Shown here: piece by piece, positions 16,679-26,453 of the stretch
Numbering within the stretch: the stretch's first letter is position 1
Layout: each line of letters begins with the position of its first letter
Assembly (NCBI RefSeq): GCF_020099395.1
Contig: NZ_CP083590.1
Coordinates: 3,472,001-3,536,000 of the forward strand
DNA length: 64,000 bases
From: Streptomyces mobaraensis
GTDB taxonomy: Bacteria; Actinomycetota; Actinomycetes; Streptomycetales; Streptomycetaceae
Direction of reading: 5' to 3'
Notes under the pieces: model-generated
Seen by the model: only the letters and a program-made list of their open reading frames with translations
Databases searched by the model: none
Told to the model about the DNA's origin: nothing
Made by a program: the position numbers and the translations under genes

Positions 16679-17096
16679 GAAGCCCCGCCGCGGGGCGCGG
16701 GCCGGACTCCCGCGCGCCGTCCGCCACCCGGCCGCGGCACCGCTCGGGGCCCTCGCGGCGGGGGCGGCCGGCGCCGCCTATCTGTGGGGCACCGATCCAC
16801 ACCGCCCCGGGCAGTGGCTCCCCCGCTGCCCGTTCCACTGGGCGACGGGACTGCTCTGCCCGGCCTGCGGCGGCACGCGCATGGCCTACGACCTGCTGCA
16901 CGGGGACCTCGGCGCCGCGTTCCACGACAACGCCCTGCTGCTGCTCCTCGGCCTCCCCGCGGCCGCGTACCTGTGCGGCCGCTGGCTCGCCGAAGGACTC
17001 AGGGGCCGCCGCTACCGGCCGCGGCTGGGCCGGGCCGGGACGGCCGCCGTCCTGGGGACCGCGGTGACCTGGTCGCTGGTGCGCAATCTGATCTGA
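16671..17096 (+). CDS. DUF2752 membrane protein
   Basis: A 141-aa protein with the DUF2752 signature CPFHWATGLLCPACGGTR then MAYDLLHGD (about residues 61-87) and about three hydrophobic segments. The paired CPACGGTR cysteines are conserved in the family, whose function is unknown. The GTG start overlaps the TM2 gene's stop by 8 nt, so the two are translationally coupled. This TM2-DUF2752 pairing suggests a shared membrane role. Confidence 0.85.
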   Translation: MAEKPRRGARAGLPRAVRHPAAAPLGALAAGAAGAAYLWGTDPHRPGQWLPRCPFHWATGLLCPACGGTRMAYDLLHGDLGAAFHDNALLLLLGLPAAAYLCGRWLAEGLRGRRYRPRLGRAGTAAVLGTAVTWSLVRNLI

Positions 17097-17347
17097 CCGG
17101 ATGACGCCGCCGGCCGGCCGCGCTCGCCGACCGACCGGTTTCGGCCAACCGCGCACCTGCCGGATCACCTCACGGATCGCCACATCCGCCCCGCCCGGCC
17201 CGACCTGCGCTCTGTCACCGAATGATCACGATTACCGGTCCGGCACAACTTTCCGCGCGACCTTCCGGTCTGCTTGATCGCCGCCATACAGGCCCTTCCC
17301 CCATTGACGGGCCGGCGGCTTCGTCCCGACCGCTTGAGGAGTCATCC

Positions 17348-17629
17348 ATGTCGTACCCCGCTCCCCCGCCCTACCAGGGCCCGCCGGCCCCCTTCGGCTA
17401 CGCCCCCAACGGGCAGCCGTACTCCGAGAAGTCCAAGATCGTGGCCGGAATCCTCCAGCTCTTCCTGGGCAGCCTCGGCATCGGCCGCTTCTACACCGGC
17501 CACGTGGGCATGGGCGTCGCCCAGCTCCTGACCTGCGGCGGCCTCGGCTTCTGGGCCCTGATCGACGGAATCATCTTCCTCGTCAGCAACACCCGCACCG
17601 ACAAGAACGGCCACGTGCTGCGCGGCTGA
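17348..17629 (+). CDS. TM2 domain membrane protein (paralogue)
   Basis: A 93-aa paralogue of the TM2 protein 1 kb upstream. It has a short Pro-rich N-terminus and nearly the same core (SEKSKIVAGILQLFLGSLGI, then GRFYTGHVG and ALIDGIIFLVS). GAGGAG precedes ATG 17348. The two copies probably arose by local duplication around the DUF2752 gene. A strong hairpin follows the stop. Confidence 0.85.
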   Translation: MSYPAPPPYQGPPAPFGYAPNGQPYSEKSKIVAGILQLFLGSLGIGRFYTGHVGMGVAQLLTCGGLGFWALIDGIIFLVSNTRTDKNGHVLRG

Positions 17630-17651
17630 CGCCCCCGCGAGCGCCGCTGCC

Positions 17652-17677
17652 CCCCGGAGGCGGCCCCGCCTCCGGGG
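17652..17677 (+). terminator. hairpin between TM2 gene and methyltransferase
   Basis: Perfect 12-bp arms (17652-17663 and 17666-17677) of the form CCCCGGAGGCGG / CCGCCTCCGGGG lie between two convergent genes and can serve both. There is no T-tract. Confidence 0.5.
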
Positions 17678-17724
17678 CCGCTCCGAGCTCTCCGGCGACG
17701 AGGCCTCGCGTCCGACGGCTCCCC

Positions 17725-19257
17725 TCACCCCTCCGGGATCAGGAACCCCTGCTCCACCAGCAGCCTGATCGCCTCGGGCGTCCGGTCGCGCAGCAGGACC
17801 GGATCCTCGCCGACGAGCTGGGCGATGGCGTCGAGGATGCGGCCCGCGCTGAGAGTCCCGTCACAGACCCCGGCGAACCCGGCTCCCACGGTGTCGACCT
17901 TGGTGGCGCGGCGCATGCCCCGGTTCTGCCGCAGCACCACATGCTCCGGATCCTCCGCGCCCGGCAGCCCGACCTGCTCCTGGACGACCTCGGGAGCCAG
18001 CCGGAAGCGGGCCTCCAGCAGCGCCGCGTCGTCGTGCGTGCGCAGGAACTCCTGCCGTGCGAAGTGGTCGCGGATGCTCGCGCCCAGCGGCTGCTCCACC
18101 GGGTGCGGCCACTCCTCGGCGATCACCGAGGGCCGCTCGGCCCCCGACTTGCGCAGGGTGATCCAGCCGAAACCGACCCCCTTCGTCCGCCGCTCCTCGA
18201 ACTCCGCGAGCCACGCGTCGTACCGCGCCGCGTACTCCTCGGGGGAGGCCCGGTGGTCCCCCGCGTCCCGCAGCCACAGCTCGGCGTACTGGGCCACGTC
18301 CTGGACCTCCCGCTGGACGATCCAGGCGTCGCAGCCGGCCGGGACCCAGGACGAGAGCCGCTCCCGCCAGTCCTCCCCCTCGACGTGCTGCCAGTTGGCG
18401 AGCAACTGGCAGTAACCGCCGTCGTTGAGCCGGTCCGCCGCCTGGGACACCAGCGTGCGGCAGAGGTCGTCGCCGCCCATGCCGCCGTCCCGGTAGGTGA
18501 GCCGGGCCCCGGGGGAGATGACGAACGGCGGGTTCGAGACGATCAGGTCGTACGTCTCGTCGGCCACCGGCTCGAACAGCGAACCCTGGCGCAGGTCCGC
18601 CTCCGGCGCGCCGGAGAGCGCGAGCGTGAGCCGGGCGAAGCGCAGGGCACGCGGGTTCAGATCGGTCGCGGTGACGCGGCCCGCGTGCTGGGCCGCGTGC
18701 AACGCCTGGATGCCTGAGCCGGTGCCGAGGTCGAGGGCGCTGCCGACCGGCGTACGGACCGTGATGCCGGCGAGCGTGGTGGAGGCGCCGCCGACGCCGA
18801 GGACGAGCTCCGAGCGGTCGATGCCGGACGGGCCCGCCCCGCCCCCGGCGATACCCCCCGCGCCGCCGACCGCGCAGCCCAGGTCGGAGACGATCCACCA
18901 GTCCTGCCCCTCCGGGCCGCCGTAAGGCCGCACGTCGACGCTCGCGCGGACGGCATCACCGTCGCGGACCAGCCAGCCGTCGGCGAGGCAGTCCTCCAGG
19001 GGGAGCGCGGCGGCGGCCCGCGCGGCGGGCACGGACCGCTGCAGCAGGAAGAGCCGGACCAGGGTCTCCAGCGGGCCGTCCCCCCTGGTGGCGCGCAGGG
19101 CGGGAACGGTCTCGCTGCGCGCGAGCGCGGCGTAGGCGGGGGCGCCGAGCAGTTCGAGCAGACCGTCGGCCGTGAAGGCGGCGGCGAGCAGGGCGTCGCG
19201 CAGCCGGTCGGTGCGCGCGGACTGGACGGGTGCGTCGGCGGAAGGCAGCGTACTCAC
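17725..19257 (-). CDS. class I SAM-dependent methyltransferase (RsmC/PrmC-like core)
   Basis: A 510-aa protein. A helical N-terminal region of about 170 residues precedes a Rossmann fold with SAM motif ALDLGTGSGIQALHA and the catalytic motif VSNPPF, typical of N-methyltransferases acting on amino groups of nucleic acids or glutamine. A C-terminal extension follows. The target is not recognisable. The GTG start lies 6 nt after a -10 box of a damage-type promoter, with no Shine-Dalgarno sequence, so leaderless translation is likely. That promoter hints at a DNA-damage role. Confidence 0.82.
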   Translation of the reverse strand: MSTLPSADAPVQSARTDRLRDALLAAAFTADGLLELLGAPAYAALARSETVPALRATRGDGPLETLVRLFLLQRSVPAARAAAALPLEDCLADGWLVRDGDAVRASVDVRPYGGPEGQDWWIVSDLGCAVGGAGGIAGGGAGPSGIDRSELVLGVGGASTTLAGITVRTPVGSALDLGTGSGIQALHAAQHAGRVTATDLNPRALRFARLTLALSGAPEADLRQGSLFEPVADETYDLIVSNPPFVISPGARLTYRDGGMGGDDLCRTLVSQAADRLNDGGYCQLLANWQHVEGEDWRERLSSWVPAGCDAWIVQREVQDVAQYAELWLRDAGDHRASPEEYAARYDAWLAEFEERRTKGVGFGWITLRKSGAERPSVIAEEWPHPVEQPLGASIRDHFARQEFLRTHDDAALLEARFRLAPEVVQEQVGLPGAEDPEHVVLRQNRGMRRATKVDTVGAGFAGVCDGTLSAGRILDAIAQLVGEDPVLLRDRTPEAIRLLVEQGFLIPEG

Positions 19258-19263
19258 GGAACC

Positions 19264-19286
19264 ATTGTCGGGGGCACCACTGACAA
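19264..19286 (-). promoter_or_regulatory. RecA-NDp/PafBC-type promoter of the 510-aa methyltransferase
   Basis: Minus strand: TTGTCAGTGG (19286-19277), 7 nt, GACAAT (19269-19264), 6 nt, then the GTG start. The 10-mer is identical to that at holB. Confidence 0.7.
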
Positions 19287-19331
19287 TCCGTGACAGCCCG
19301 CCGCCACCTCCCGCGCCGGCGCCCCGGGGGA

Positions 19332-19904
19332 TCAGACCTGCGCGGGCGGCGTGGCCGCCGGGATCTTGCAGGACTCCTGCTTCGCCATCGCCTGACCGGC
19401 GTCGCCCGACTGGAACTTCTTGAGCGCGTCACCACTCTTGCCGCTCAGCTTGCCGAGGTCCGCGGCCATGTTCTTGAGGCCCTCGGAGAACTTGGCCCGG
19501 TCGGACGTGTCGAGCGCGTCGACCTTCGTCTTCAGGGTCTTGTACGACGCGGAGAGGTCCTTGAGCGCCTTGACGGCGTCCTCCTGGTTGGTCTTTCCGT
19601 CGTCGACGGGCGGCGCGCCCGCGTTCTGCACGGACTGGGCGAGGGCGTTGTACGCGTCGACGTTGGCCTGGAAGGCGGCCGAGTCCGTCCGCTGGACCTT
19701 CTTCGAGTCCTCCTCCGTGCGCACGGAGGTGATCGAGGCGTTGGCCTGCTGGATCTTCTTGACCTGGGGCTGCATCGTGTCGCAGACCTTCTTGGCCCAG
19801 TCGTCGAGCTTCTTGCCCTTGTCCTCGCCGCCGCCACCGCATCCCGTCAGCGCCAGGACGAGCGCCGCACCGCCGGACAGTGCGGCCAAAAGCTTCTTGT
19901 TCAC
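19332..19904 (-). CDS. small secreted lipoprotein, helical
   Basis: A 190-aa protein with a lipoprotein signal: MNKKLLAALSGGAALVLALT followed by GC, giving lipobox ALTGC with modified cysteine at about residue 22. The mature part is Lys/Asp/Ala-rich and predicted helical, with a conserved late cysteine (KQESCKIP). It would sit on the outer face of the membrane. No enzymatic motif is visible. The GTG start (19904) has AAGGGACC upstream. Confidence 0.8.
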   Translation of the reverse strand: MNKKLLAALSGGAALVLALTGCGGGGEDKGKKLDDWAKKVCDTMQPQVKKIQQANASITSVRTEEDSKKVQRTDSAAFQANVDAYNALAQSVQNAGAPPVDDGKTNQEDAVKALKDLSASYKTLKTKVDALDTSDRAKFSEGLKNMAADLGKLSGKSGDALKKFQSGDAGQAMAKQESCKIPAATPPAQV

Positions 19905-20173
19905 CGGATCGGTCCCTTCAATGGCTCTCGGCCCCGGAACTTACACGTCCCACCGGCACGGCCCGCGAGCCGAGCATCCCATATGACCTCCTACCTCGCC
20001 ATTTACGGCAATCTCGATGTGGCGTTCGCCGCGCCGGACCCGCCCGTCCGGAAGCGCGCGGGGCCGCCGGACGGACACGCGCGAGCGGGACGGCACCCGG
20101 CCGGAACGGCTGATGACACACCGTCCGGCGTACGGACCACGCCGTCCCGCCCGCGCTCCCGCCGCCGTCCGCG

Positions 20174-22633
20174 TCAGGACACCACCGCCGGATCGGTCGA
20201 CTTGGCCGACCGGTCGGCACCGCCGTCGACGGTGACACTGCGCCGCTTGGACACGTACACGGCGGCGACGATCACCAGCGCGGCCAGCACCGCCACACCG
20301 ATCCGCAGCGGCCTGCTCGCGTCGGCTCCGTAGGAGAACTTCACCACCGCCGGCGCGATGAGCAGCGCCACCAGGTTCATCACCTTGAGCAGCGGGTTGA
20401 TGGCCGGTCCCGCGGTGTCCTTGAACGGATCGCCGACCGTGTCGCCGATGACCGTGGCGGCGTGCGCCTCGCCGCCCTTGCCGCCGTGGTGCCCGTCCTC
20501 CACCAGCTTCTTGGCGTTGTCCCAGGCGCCACCGGAGTTGGCCAGGAACACGGCCATCAGCGTGCCGGCGCCGATCGCGCCCGCCAGGTACGAGCCGAGC
20601 GCGCCGACGCCCAGGGCGAAGCCGACCGCGATCGGCGCCATGACCGCGAGCAGCCCCGGAGTGGCCAGTTCCCGCAGCGCGTCCTTGGTACAGATGTCGA
20701 CGACCCGGCCGTACTCCGGCTTCTCGGTGTAATCCATGATCCCCGGGTGCTCACGGAACTGCCGCCGCACCTCGTACACCACCGAACCCGCCGACCGCGA
20801 CACCGCGTTGATGGCCAGTCCGGAGAAGAGGAAGACGACGGCCGCCCCGAGGATCAGGCCCACCAGGTTGTTCGGCTGCGAGATGTCCAGACTCAGGTTC
20901 ATCTCGGTCGACTTCGCGCCCACGTCCTCGACGGCCGTCCCGATCGCGTCCCGGTACGAGCCGAAGAGCGCGGACGCGGCCAGGACGGCCGTGGCGATGG
21001 CGATGCCCTTGGTGATGGCCTTGGTGGTGTTGCCCACCGCGTCGAGCTCGGTCAGCACCTGCGCCCCGGCGCCCTCGACGTCCCCGGACATCTCGGCGAT
21101 GCCCTGGGCGTTGTCGGAGACCGGGCCGAAGGTGTCCATCGCGACGATGACGCCCACCGTGGTCAGCAGGCCGGTGCCGGCCAGGGCCACCGCGAACAGC
21201 GCGAGCATGATGGACGTGCCGCCCAGCAGGAACGCCCCGTAGACGCCGAGGGCGATCAGCACGGCGGAGTAGACGGCCGACTCCAGCCCCACCGAGATGC
21301 CCGCGAGGATGACGGTCGCGGGACCGGTGAGCGAGGTCTTGCCGATGTCGCGCACGGGCCGCCTGCCGGTCTCCGTGAAGTAACCCGTGAGCTGCTGGAT
21401 GAGCGCCGCCAGGACGATGCCGATGGCGACGGCGACCAGCGCCAGCACCCGCGGGTCGCCGTCGCGGCCGCTGATGGACGGGTCGCCGAGACCGTCCAGA
21501 TCCGCGTAGCTGGACGGCAGGTAGGTGTAGACGGCCACGGCGACGAGCGCGAGGGAGATGACGGCCGAGACGAAGAAACCCCGGTTGATGGCGGTCATCC
21601 CGCTCCGGTCGGCCCGGCGCGGCGCCACCGCGAAGATGCCGATCATGGCGGTGACCACGCCGATCGCGGGCACGAGGAGGGGGAAGGCGAGCCCGGAGTC
21701 GCCGAAGGCCGCCTTGCCGAGGATCAGCGCGGCGACCAGGGTCACGGCGTACGACTCGAAGAGGTCGGCCGCCATGCCCGCACAGTCGCCGACGTTGTCG
21801 CCCACGTTGTCGGCGATGGTGGCGGCGTTGCGCGGGTCGTCCTCGGGGATCCCCTGCTCCACCTTGCCCACCAGGTCGGCGCCCACGTCGGCCGCCTTGG
21901 TGAAGATGCCGCCGCCGACCCGCATGAACATGGCCAGCAGCGCCGCCCCGAAGCCGAAGCCCTCCAGCACCTTGGGCGCGTCAGCCGCGTAGACCAGCAC
22001 CACGCAGGAGGCGCCGAGCAGACCGAGGCCGACGGTGAACATGCCGACGACGCCACCCGTACGAAACGCGATCTTCATGGCCCGGTGGGAGGCGGCCGTG
22101 GCACCCGTGTCCCCGGCGACCGGGGAGTCCCCCGGCCCCGGGACGGCGGGGGAACCCACAGGGGAACCCACGGAGGAACCCGCGGGGGGTGCGGCCGCGG
22201 AAAGCGCCGCCTCCCGCGCCGCGGCGGCCACGCGCACGTTACTGCGCACCGCGAGCCACATACCGATATAGCCGGTGGCCGCGGAGAAAAGCGCACCGAC
22301 CAGAAAGAATGCCGAACGCCCCAGACGCTGCGACCAGTTGTCCGCCGGGAGAAGCATGAGGAGGAAGAACACGATCACGGCGAACGCACTGAGCGTCCGC
22401 AACTGCCGCGCCAGGTAGGCATTCGCGCCTTCCTGTACAGCCGCGGCGATTCTCTTCATGTTCTCGGTGCCTTCTCCGGCCGCCAGCACCTGCCGCACCA
22501 ACACCACGGCCACCACGAGGGCCGCGAGGGCCACGGCCGCGATGACGATCACGAGGACGCGGTTGCCGCCGGTGAGCTCAACCGCGAGATTCTGAGTGAA
22601 GACCACCTGTTCAGGGGTGAAGGGCCCCGCCAT
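20174..22633 (-). CDS. hppA: membrane-bound H+-translocating pyrophosphatase, K+-independent type
   Basis: An 819-aa integral membrane pump that couples PPi hydrolysis to proton export. About 16 helices are expected. The PPi-binding loop (FTKAADVGADLVGKVE, then the DNVGDNVGDCAG segment) is intact. GNTTKAIT places lysine (K538) and threonine (T541) at the positions that distinguish K+-independent enzymes (alanine in K+-dependent ones). ATG 22633 has an excellent AAGGAGGACGA site. A roughly 45-residue Gly/Pro-rich insert (about residues 130-180) lies between early helices. Confidence 0.95.
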   Translation of the reverse strand: MAGPFTPEQVVFTQNLAVELTGGNRVLVIVIAAVALAALVVAVVLVRQVLAAGEGTENMKRIAAAVQEGANAYLARQLRTLSAFAVIVFFLLMLLPADNWSQRLGRSAFFLVGALFSAATGYIGMWLAVRSNVRVAAAAREAALSAAAPPAGSSVGSPVGSPAVPGPGDSPVAGDTGATAASHRAMKIAFRTGGVVGMFTVGLGLLGASCVVLVYAADAPKVLEGFGFGAALLAMFMRVGGGIFTKAADVGADLVGKVEQGIPEDDPRNAATIADNVGDNVGDCAGMAADLFESYAVTLVAALILGKAAFGDSGLAFPLLVPAIGVVTAMIGIFAVAPRRADRSGMTAINRGFFVSAVISLALVAVAVYTYLPSSYADLDGLGDPSISGRDGDPRVLALVAVAIGIVLAALIQQLTGYFTETGRRPVRDIGKTSLTGPATVILAGISVGLESAVYSAVLIALGVYGAFLLGGTSIMLALFAVALAGTGLLTTVGVIVAMDTFGPVSDNAQGIAEMSGDVEGAGAQVLTELDAVGNTTKAITKGIAIATAVLAASALFGSYRDAIGTAVEDVGAKSTEMNLSLDISQPNNLVGLILGAAVVFLFSGLAINAVSRSAGSVVYEVRRQFREHPGIMDYTEKPEYGRVVDICTKDALRELATPGLLAVMAPIAVGFALGVGALGSYLAGAIGAGTLMAVFLANSGGAWDNAKKLVEDGHHGGKGGEAHAATVIGDTVGDPFKDTAGPAINPLLKVMNLVALLIAPAVVKFSYGADASRPLRIGVAVLAALVIVAAVYVSKRRSVTVDGGADRSAKSTDPAVVS

Positions 22634-22727
22634 TCGTCCTCCTTGACGTTTGGCACATGGGCGCGCGGCCGGACCGTGCACACGGGACGGCCACCACGCT
22701 CAGGCGTCCTGAGCTCAAGATGGACGG

Positions 22728-22754
22728 ATTGTAGGGAGCATGACGAGGTCCCAA
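22728..22754 (-). promoter_or_regulatory. candidate hppA promoter
   Basis: Minus-strand TACAAT (22733-22728) is a good -10 box about 95 nt before the ATG. TTGGGA lies 15 bp upstream, a weak -35 with short spacing. The remainder of the gap 22634-23017 (384 bp) shows no other element I can support. Confidence 0.4.
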
Positions 22755-23017
22755 CAGGGCGCCACAAACGGAATGAGTCTTCTCCGGTGGAGAATCCGTG
22801 GATGATCCGTACACTCGACGGGCCGCCCGTGAAGATCGGGAAATGCGCCGCACCCGTTTCCGGCCCGGCGCCCCTTTCCTGACGGGACCGGCGGAACCGG
22901 TGTCCGCGCGACCGGGAAAACCCGACAGAAAAGCACGGCTAGACAAGCGAATTCCGCCATCGCCCACGGCTACGGCGGATCCGGCAGCCGCCACTGGGCC
23001 GAACGGCGGACGCGGGG

Positions 23018-23467
23018 CTACGGCAGGACGGCCGCCGAGGCCGTCGGCCAGCTCATCCGGATGACGCCGCCGTTCTCGTCGGCGGACACCTCGACGTCGT
23101 CGACCAGGCCGCTGATGACGGCGAGGCCCATGTCGTCCTCGCCCTCGGAGCCCGCGTCGTCGTGCTCGGCCGTCGTCACCGTGGTGCCGCCCACCACGAC
23201 CTCGGTGACGACCGGGTGCGGCGCGTCGTCGCCCACCTCGATGGAGAACTTCTTCTCGTCCTCCGTGAGCCGGACCCGGACCGGGGAGGAAATGCCACCG
23301 TTCCTGTGCAGGCCGACGGCGCGCGAGCAGGCTTCGCCCACGGCCAGCCGCACCTCGTCCAGCACGGCCTCGTCGACACCCGCCCGACGCGCCACCGCCG
23401 CCGCCACCAGGCGGGCGGTGCGGACGTGCTCGGGAAGGGCACTGAAGAGCAGTTCGACGGTGGCCAT
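23018..23467 (-). CDS. RsbW-like anti-sigma factor (HATPase) partner of BldG
   Basis: A 149-aa GHKL-type ATP-binding protein. The N-box region reads RLAVGEACSRAV and a G-box-like DDMGLAVISGLVDDVEV follows. Such proteins bind sigma factors and phosphorylate anti-anti-sigma factors. It lies 112 bp downstream of bldG on the same strand, the arrangement known in Streptomyces where the two are cotranscribed. An acidic insert (EHDDAGSEGEDD) precedes the G-box. Confidence 0.88.
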   Translation of the reverse strand: MATVELLFSALPEHVRTARLVAAAVARRAGVDEAVLDEVRLAVGEACSRAVGLHRNGGISSPVRVRLTEDEKKFSIEVGDDAPHPVVTEVVVGGTTVTTAEHDDAGSEGEDDMGLAVISGLVDDVEVSADENGGVIRMSWPTASAAVLP

Positions 23468-23579
23468 CCCATCCCCCTCAGTCGTACGTGCCCTCCCCCT
23501 CGCCTCCGGGGCAGGGCGACATCACGGAGGAACCGAGCGGCCTGCCCGGCGCCCCCGCGTACCAGTCCTGCGGCGACCG

Positions 23580-23921
23580 TCAGTCGGTCGCCGACACCGC
23601 GTCGTCGACCGAGGTGTGGATCGGGAACACCTTGGTCAGACCGGTGATACGGAAAATCTTGAGAATGCGCTCCTGGTTGCAGACCAGGCGCAGCGAGCCC
23701 TCGTGCGCCCGCACTCGCTTCAGGCCGCCGACCAGCACGCCGAGACCGGTCGAGTCGAGGAAGTCGACCCGCTCCATGTCCACGACGAGGTGGTAGCTGC
23801 CGTCGTTGACAAGCTCGACCAGCTGCTCCCGCAGCTTGGGCGCGGTGTACACATCAATCTCGCCACCCACCTCGACAACCGTACGGTCGCCAACGGTCCG
23901 GGTCGACAGGGACAGGTCCAC
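23580..23921 (-). CDS. bldG: anti-anti-sigma factor BldG (STAS domain)
   Basis: A 113-aa protein matching BldG in length and sequence. The phosphorylated serine is S57 in [13 protein letters not shown]. BldG controls sporulation, antibiotic production and stress responses in Streptomyces by partner switching with anti-sigma factors. The GTG start at 23921 has a strong GGAGGATCC immediately upstream. It diverges from the helicase gene with only 54 bp between starts, so bldG promoters probably lie within the 5' end of the helicase reading frame. Confidence 0.96.
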   Translation of the reverse strand: MDLSLSTRTVGDRTVVEVGGEIDVYTAPKLREQLVELVNDGSYHLVVDMERVDFLDSTGLGVLVGGLKRVRAHEGSLRLVCNQERILKIFRITGLTKVFPIHTSVDDAVSATD

Positions 23922-23975
23922 GGATCCTCCAGCACCTTGCATCGAGCGGTCGCCCCCCATGGATCGGCAGCCGCG

Positions 23976-26453
23976 ATGGCATTCAATCACTTACCGGCAG
24001 GCGCGCACGACGCCTTGACGCCATTGTCCGTCACGCCAGTGACACACTCGATGTCGATGGCCCACGATCAACTCCCGCCGGAGGCGGGCGTACATCCCAC
24101 TCCCCGGGCGGTCCTCGACCGACTCGCCGCCGGGGCAGGCCGGGCTGCACGCATCACTCATACGGAGCACTTGCCCCCTCGTCCCGGACGTCATGCCCCC
24201 TGGCCCGAGAAGATCCGGCCGGAAGTGACCGACGCCATCCGGACCGCCGGCATCGCCCGGCCGTGGGCGCACCAGGCGCTCATGGCCGAGCACGCGCTGC
24301 GCGGCGAATCGGCCGTGGTGGCCACCGGTACCGCCTCCGGGAAGTCCCTCGCGTACCTGGCGCCCGTCCTGAGCACCCTGCTGGACGGCTCCGAGGCCCC
24401 CAACGGCCGCGGCGCCACCGCCCTCTACCTGGCGCCCACCAAGGCGCTCGCCGCCGACCAGCGGCGTGCCGTACGGGAGCTCGCCGCGCCGCTCGGCAAG
24501 GCCATCCGGCCCGCCGTCTACGACGGGGACACCCCGTTCGAGGAACGGGAGTGGGTGCGGCAGTACGCCAACTACGCGCTCACCAATCCCGACATGCTCC
24601 ACCGCTCGATCCTGCCCTCGCACCCCCGATGGGCCTCCTTCCTGCGCGCCCTGCGCTATGTCGTCGTCGACGAGTGCCACACCTACCGCGGCGTCTTCGG
24701 CTCCCACGTCGCCCAGGTGCTGCGCCGGCTGCGCCGGCTCTGCGCCCGCTACGGCTCCGAACCCGTCTTCCTGCTCGCCTCCGCCACCGCCTCGGAACCG
24801 GCCGCCGCGGCGACCCGCCTCACGGGGGTGCCGGTGGTGGAGATCACCGACGACGCCTCCCCGCGCGGCGAACTCGTCTTCGCCCTCTGGGAGCCGCCGC
24901 TCACCGAGCTCCACGGCGAACGGGGCGCCCCCGTCCGCCGCACCGCCACCGCCGAGACCGCCGACCTTCTCACCGACCTCGCCGTGCAGGGCGTCCGCAC
25001 CGTCGCCTTCGTCCGCTCCCGGCGCGGCGCCGAACTGATCGCCCTCATAGCCCAGGAACGCCTGGCGGCCGTCGACCGCTCCCTCCCCTCCCGTGTCGCC
25101 GCCTACCGCGGCGGCTACCTGCCCGAGGAACGCCGCGCCATCGAGCGCGCCCTCCACACCGGCGAACTGCTCGGCCTGTCCGCCACCACCGCCCTGGAGC
25201 TCGGCGTGGACGTCGCCGGCCTCGACGCCGTCGTCCTCTCCGGCTACCCCGGCACCCGCGCCTCGGTGTGGCAGCAGGCGGGCCGCGCGGGCCGCCGGGG
25301 CCAGGGCGCCCTCGCCGTGCTCGTCGCCCGTGACGACCCGCTGGACACCTACCTCGTGCACCACCCGGACGCCCTCTTCCGGCAGCCCGTGGAGGCCACC
25401 GTCCTCGACCCGGACAACCCCTACGTCCTGACGCCGCACCTGTGCGCGGCGGCCGAGGAACTGCCGCTCACCGAGGCCGACCTGTCACTCTTCGGCCCGG
25501 AGACGCGGAGCCTGCTCACCCGGCTGGAACTCCGCAAGCTGCTGCGCCGCCGCGGCTCCGCCTGGCACTGGACCCGCCGGGAACGCGCCGCCGACCTCAC
25601 CGGCATCCGCGGCGAGGACGGGCGGCCCGTCCAGGTCGTCGAGGAGGGCACCGGACGGCTGCTGGGCACCGTGGACGCCTCCGCCGCGCACACCACCGTC
25701 CACGAAGGCGCGGTCCACCTCCACCAGGGCCGCAGCTACCTCGTCCGCCACCTGGATCTCGACGACTCCGTCGCCCTGGTCGAGGAGGCCGACCCGCCCT
25801 ACTCGACGACCGCCCGCGACACCACCGCCATCTCCATCCTGGAGACCAGCCGGGAGGTCCCCTGGGGTGACGCACGGCTCTGCTTCGGCTCGGTCGAGGT
25901 CACCAACCAGGTCGTCTCCTTCCTCCGGCGCCGGCTCATCACCAACGAGATCCTCGGCGAGTCCAAGCTGGACCTGCCACCGCGCACCCTGCGCACCCGA
26001 GCCGTGTGGTGGACGGTCACCGAGGACCAGCTCGACGACGCCCGCATCCCGCAGGAGGCCCTCGGCGGGGCCCTGCACGCCGCGGAGCACGCCTCCATCG
26101 GCATGCTGCCGCTCTTCGCCACCTGCGACCGCTGGGACATCGGGGGCGTCTCCGTGCCCCTCCATCCCGACACGCTCCTGCCCACCGTCTTCGTCTACGA
26201 CGGCCACCCGGGAGGCGCCGGCTTCGCCGAACGCGCCTTCCACACGGCCGCGCGCTGGCTCGCCGCCACCCGTGAGGCCATCGCCGCCTGCGAGTGCGAC
26301 ACCGGCTGCCCGTCCTGCATCCAGTCGCCCAAGTGCGGCAACGGCAACGACCCCCTCGACAAGCGGGCCGCGATCCGCCTCCTCACCCGCCTGCTGGCCG
26401 ACGCGCCGCGACCGGTGGACGACCCGCCGGCGGAGGCCGGGCAGCAGCCCTGA
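23976..26453 (+). CDS. DEAD/DEAH-box helicase with DUF1998 domain (MrfA/YprA-like)
   Basis: An 825-aa SF2 helicase. Walker A is ATGTASGKS (116-124), the DEAH-type box is DECH (232-235), and ASAT and a QxxGRAGRR motif VI are present. The C-terminal DUF1998 region has a cysteine cluster ([17 protein letters not shown], from about 771) matching the zinc site of MrfA, a helicase linked to repair of mitomycin adducts in Bacillus. With ATG 23976, codon 6 is TTA (23991-23993), so translation would need the bldA tRNA. ATGs at 24051 or 24057 would avoid TTA. Confidence 0.9.
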   Translation: MAFNHLPAGAHDALTPLSVTPVTHSMSMAHDQLPPEAGVHPTPRAVLDRLAAGAGRAARITHTEHLPPRPGRHAPWPEKIRPEVTDAIRTAGIARPWAHQALMAEHALRGESAVVATGTASGKSLAYLAPVLSTLLDGSEAPNGRGATALYLAPTKALAADQRRAVRELAAPLGKAIRPAVYDGDTPFEEREWVRQYANYALTNPDMLHRSILPSHPRWASFLRALRYVVVDECHTYRGVFGSHVAQVLRRLRRLCARYGSEPVFLLASATASEPAAAATRLTGVPVVEITDDASPRGELVFALWEPPLTELHGERGAPVRRTATAETADLLTDLAVQGVRTVAFVRSRRGAELIALIAQERLAAVDRSLPSRVAAYRGGYLPEERRAIERALHTGELLGLSATTALELGVDVAGLDAVVLSGYPGTRASVWQQAGRAGRRGQGALAVLVARDDPLDTYLVHHPDALFRQPVEATVLDPDNPYVLTPHLCAAAEELPLTEADLSLFGPETRSLLTRLELRKLLRRRGSAWHWTRRERAADLTGIRGEDGRPVQVVEEGTGRLLGTVDASAAHTTVHEGAVHLHQGRSYLVRHLDLDDSVALVEEADPPYSTTARDTTAISILETSREVPWGDARLCFGSVEVTNQVVSFLRRRLITNEILGESKLDLPPRTLRTRAVWWTVTEDQLDDARIPQEALGGALHAAEHASIGMLPLFATCDRWDIGGVSVPLHPDTLLPTVFVYDGHPGGAGFAERAFHTAARWLAATREAIAACECDTGCPSCIQSPKCGNGNDPLDKRAAIRLLTRLLADAPRPVDDPPAEAGQQP

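Noticed and set aside
24013..24050. A weak damage-type motif facing bldG (GTGTCACTGG, 7 nt, GACAAT on the minus strand)
   Set aside because: Two of ten bases differ in the core and the sequence lies within the helicase coding region if the TTA-containing start is right, so chance is likely.
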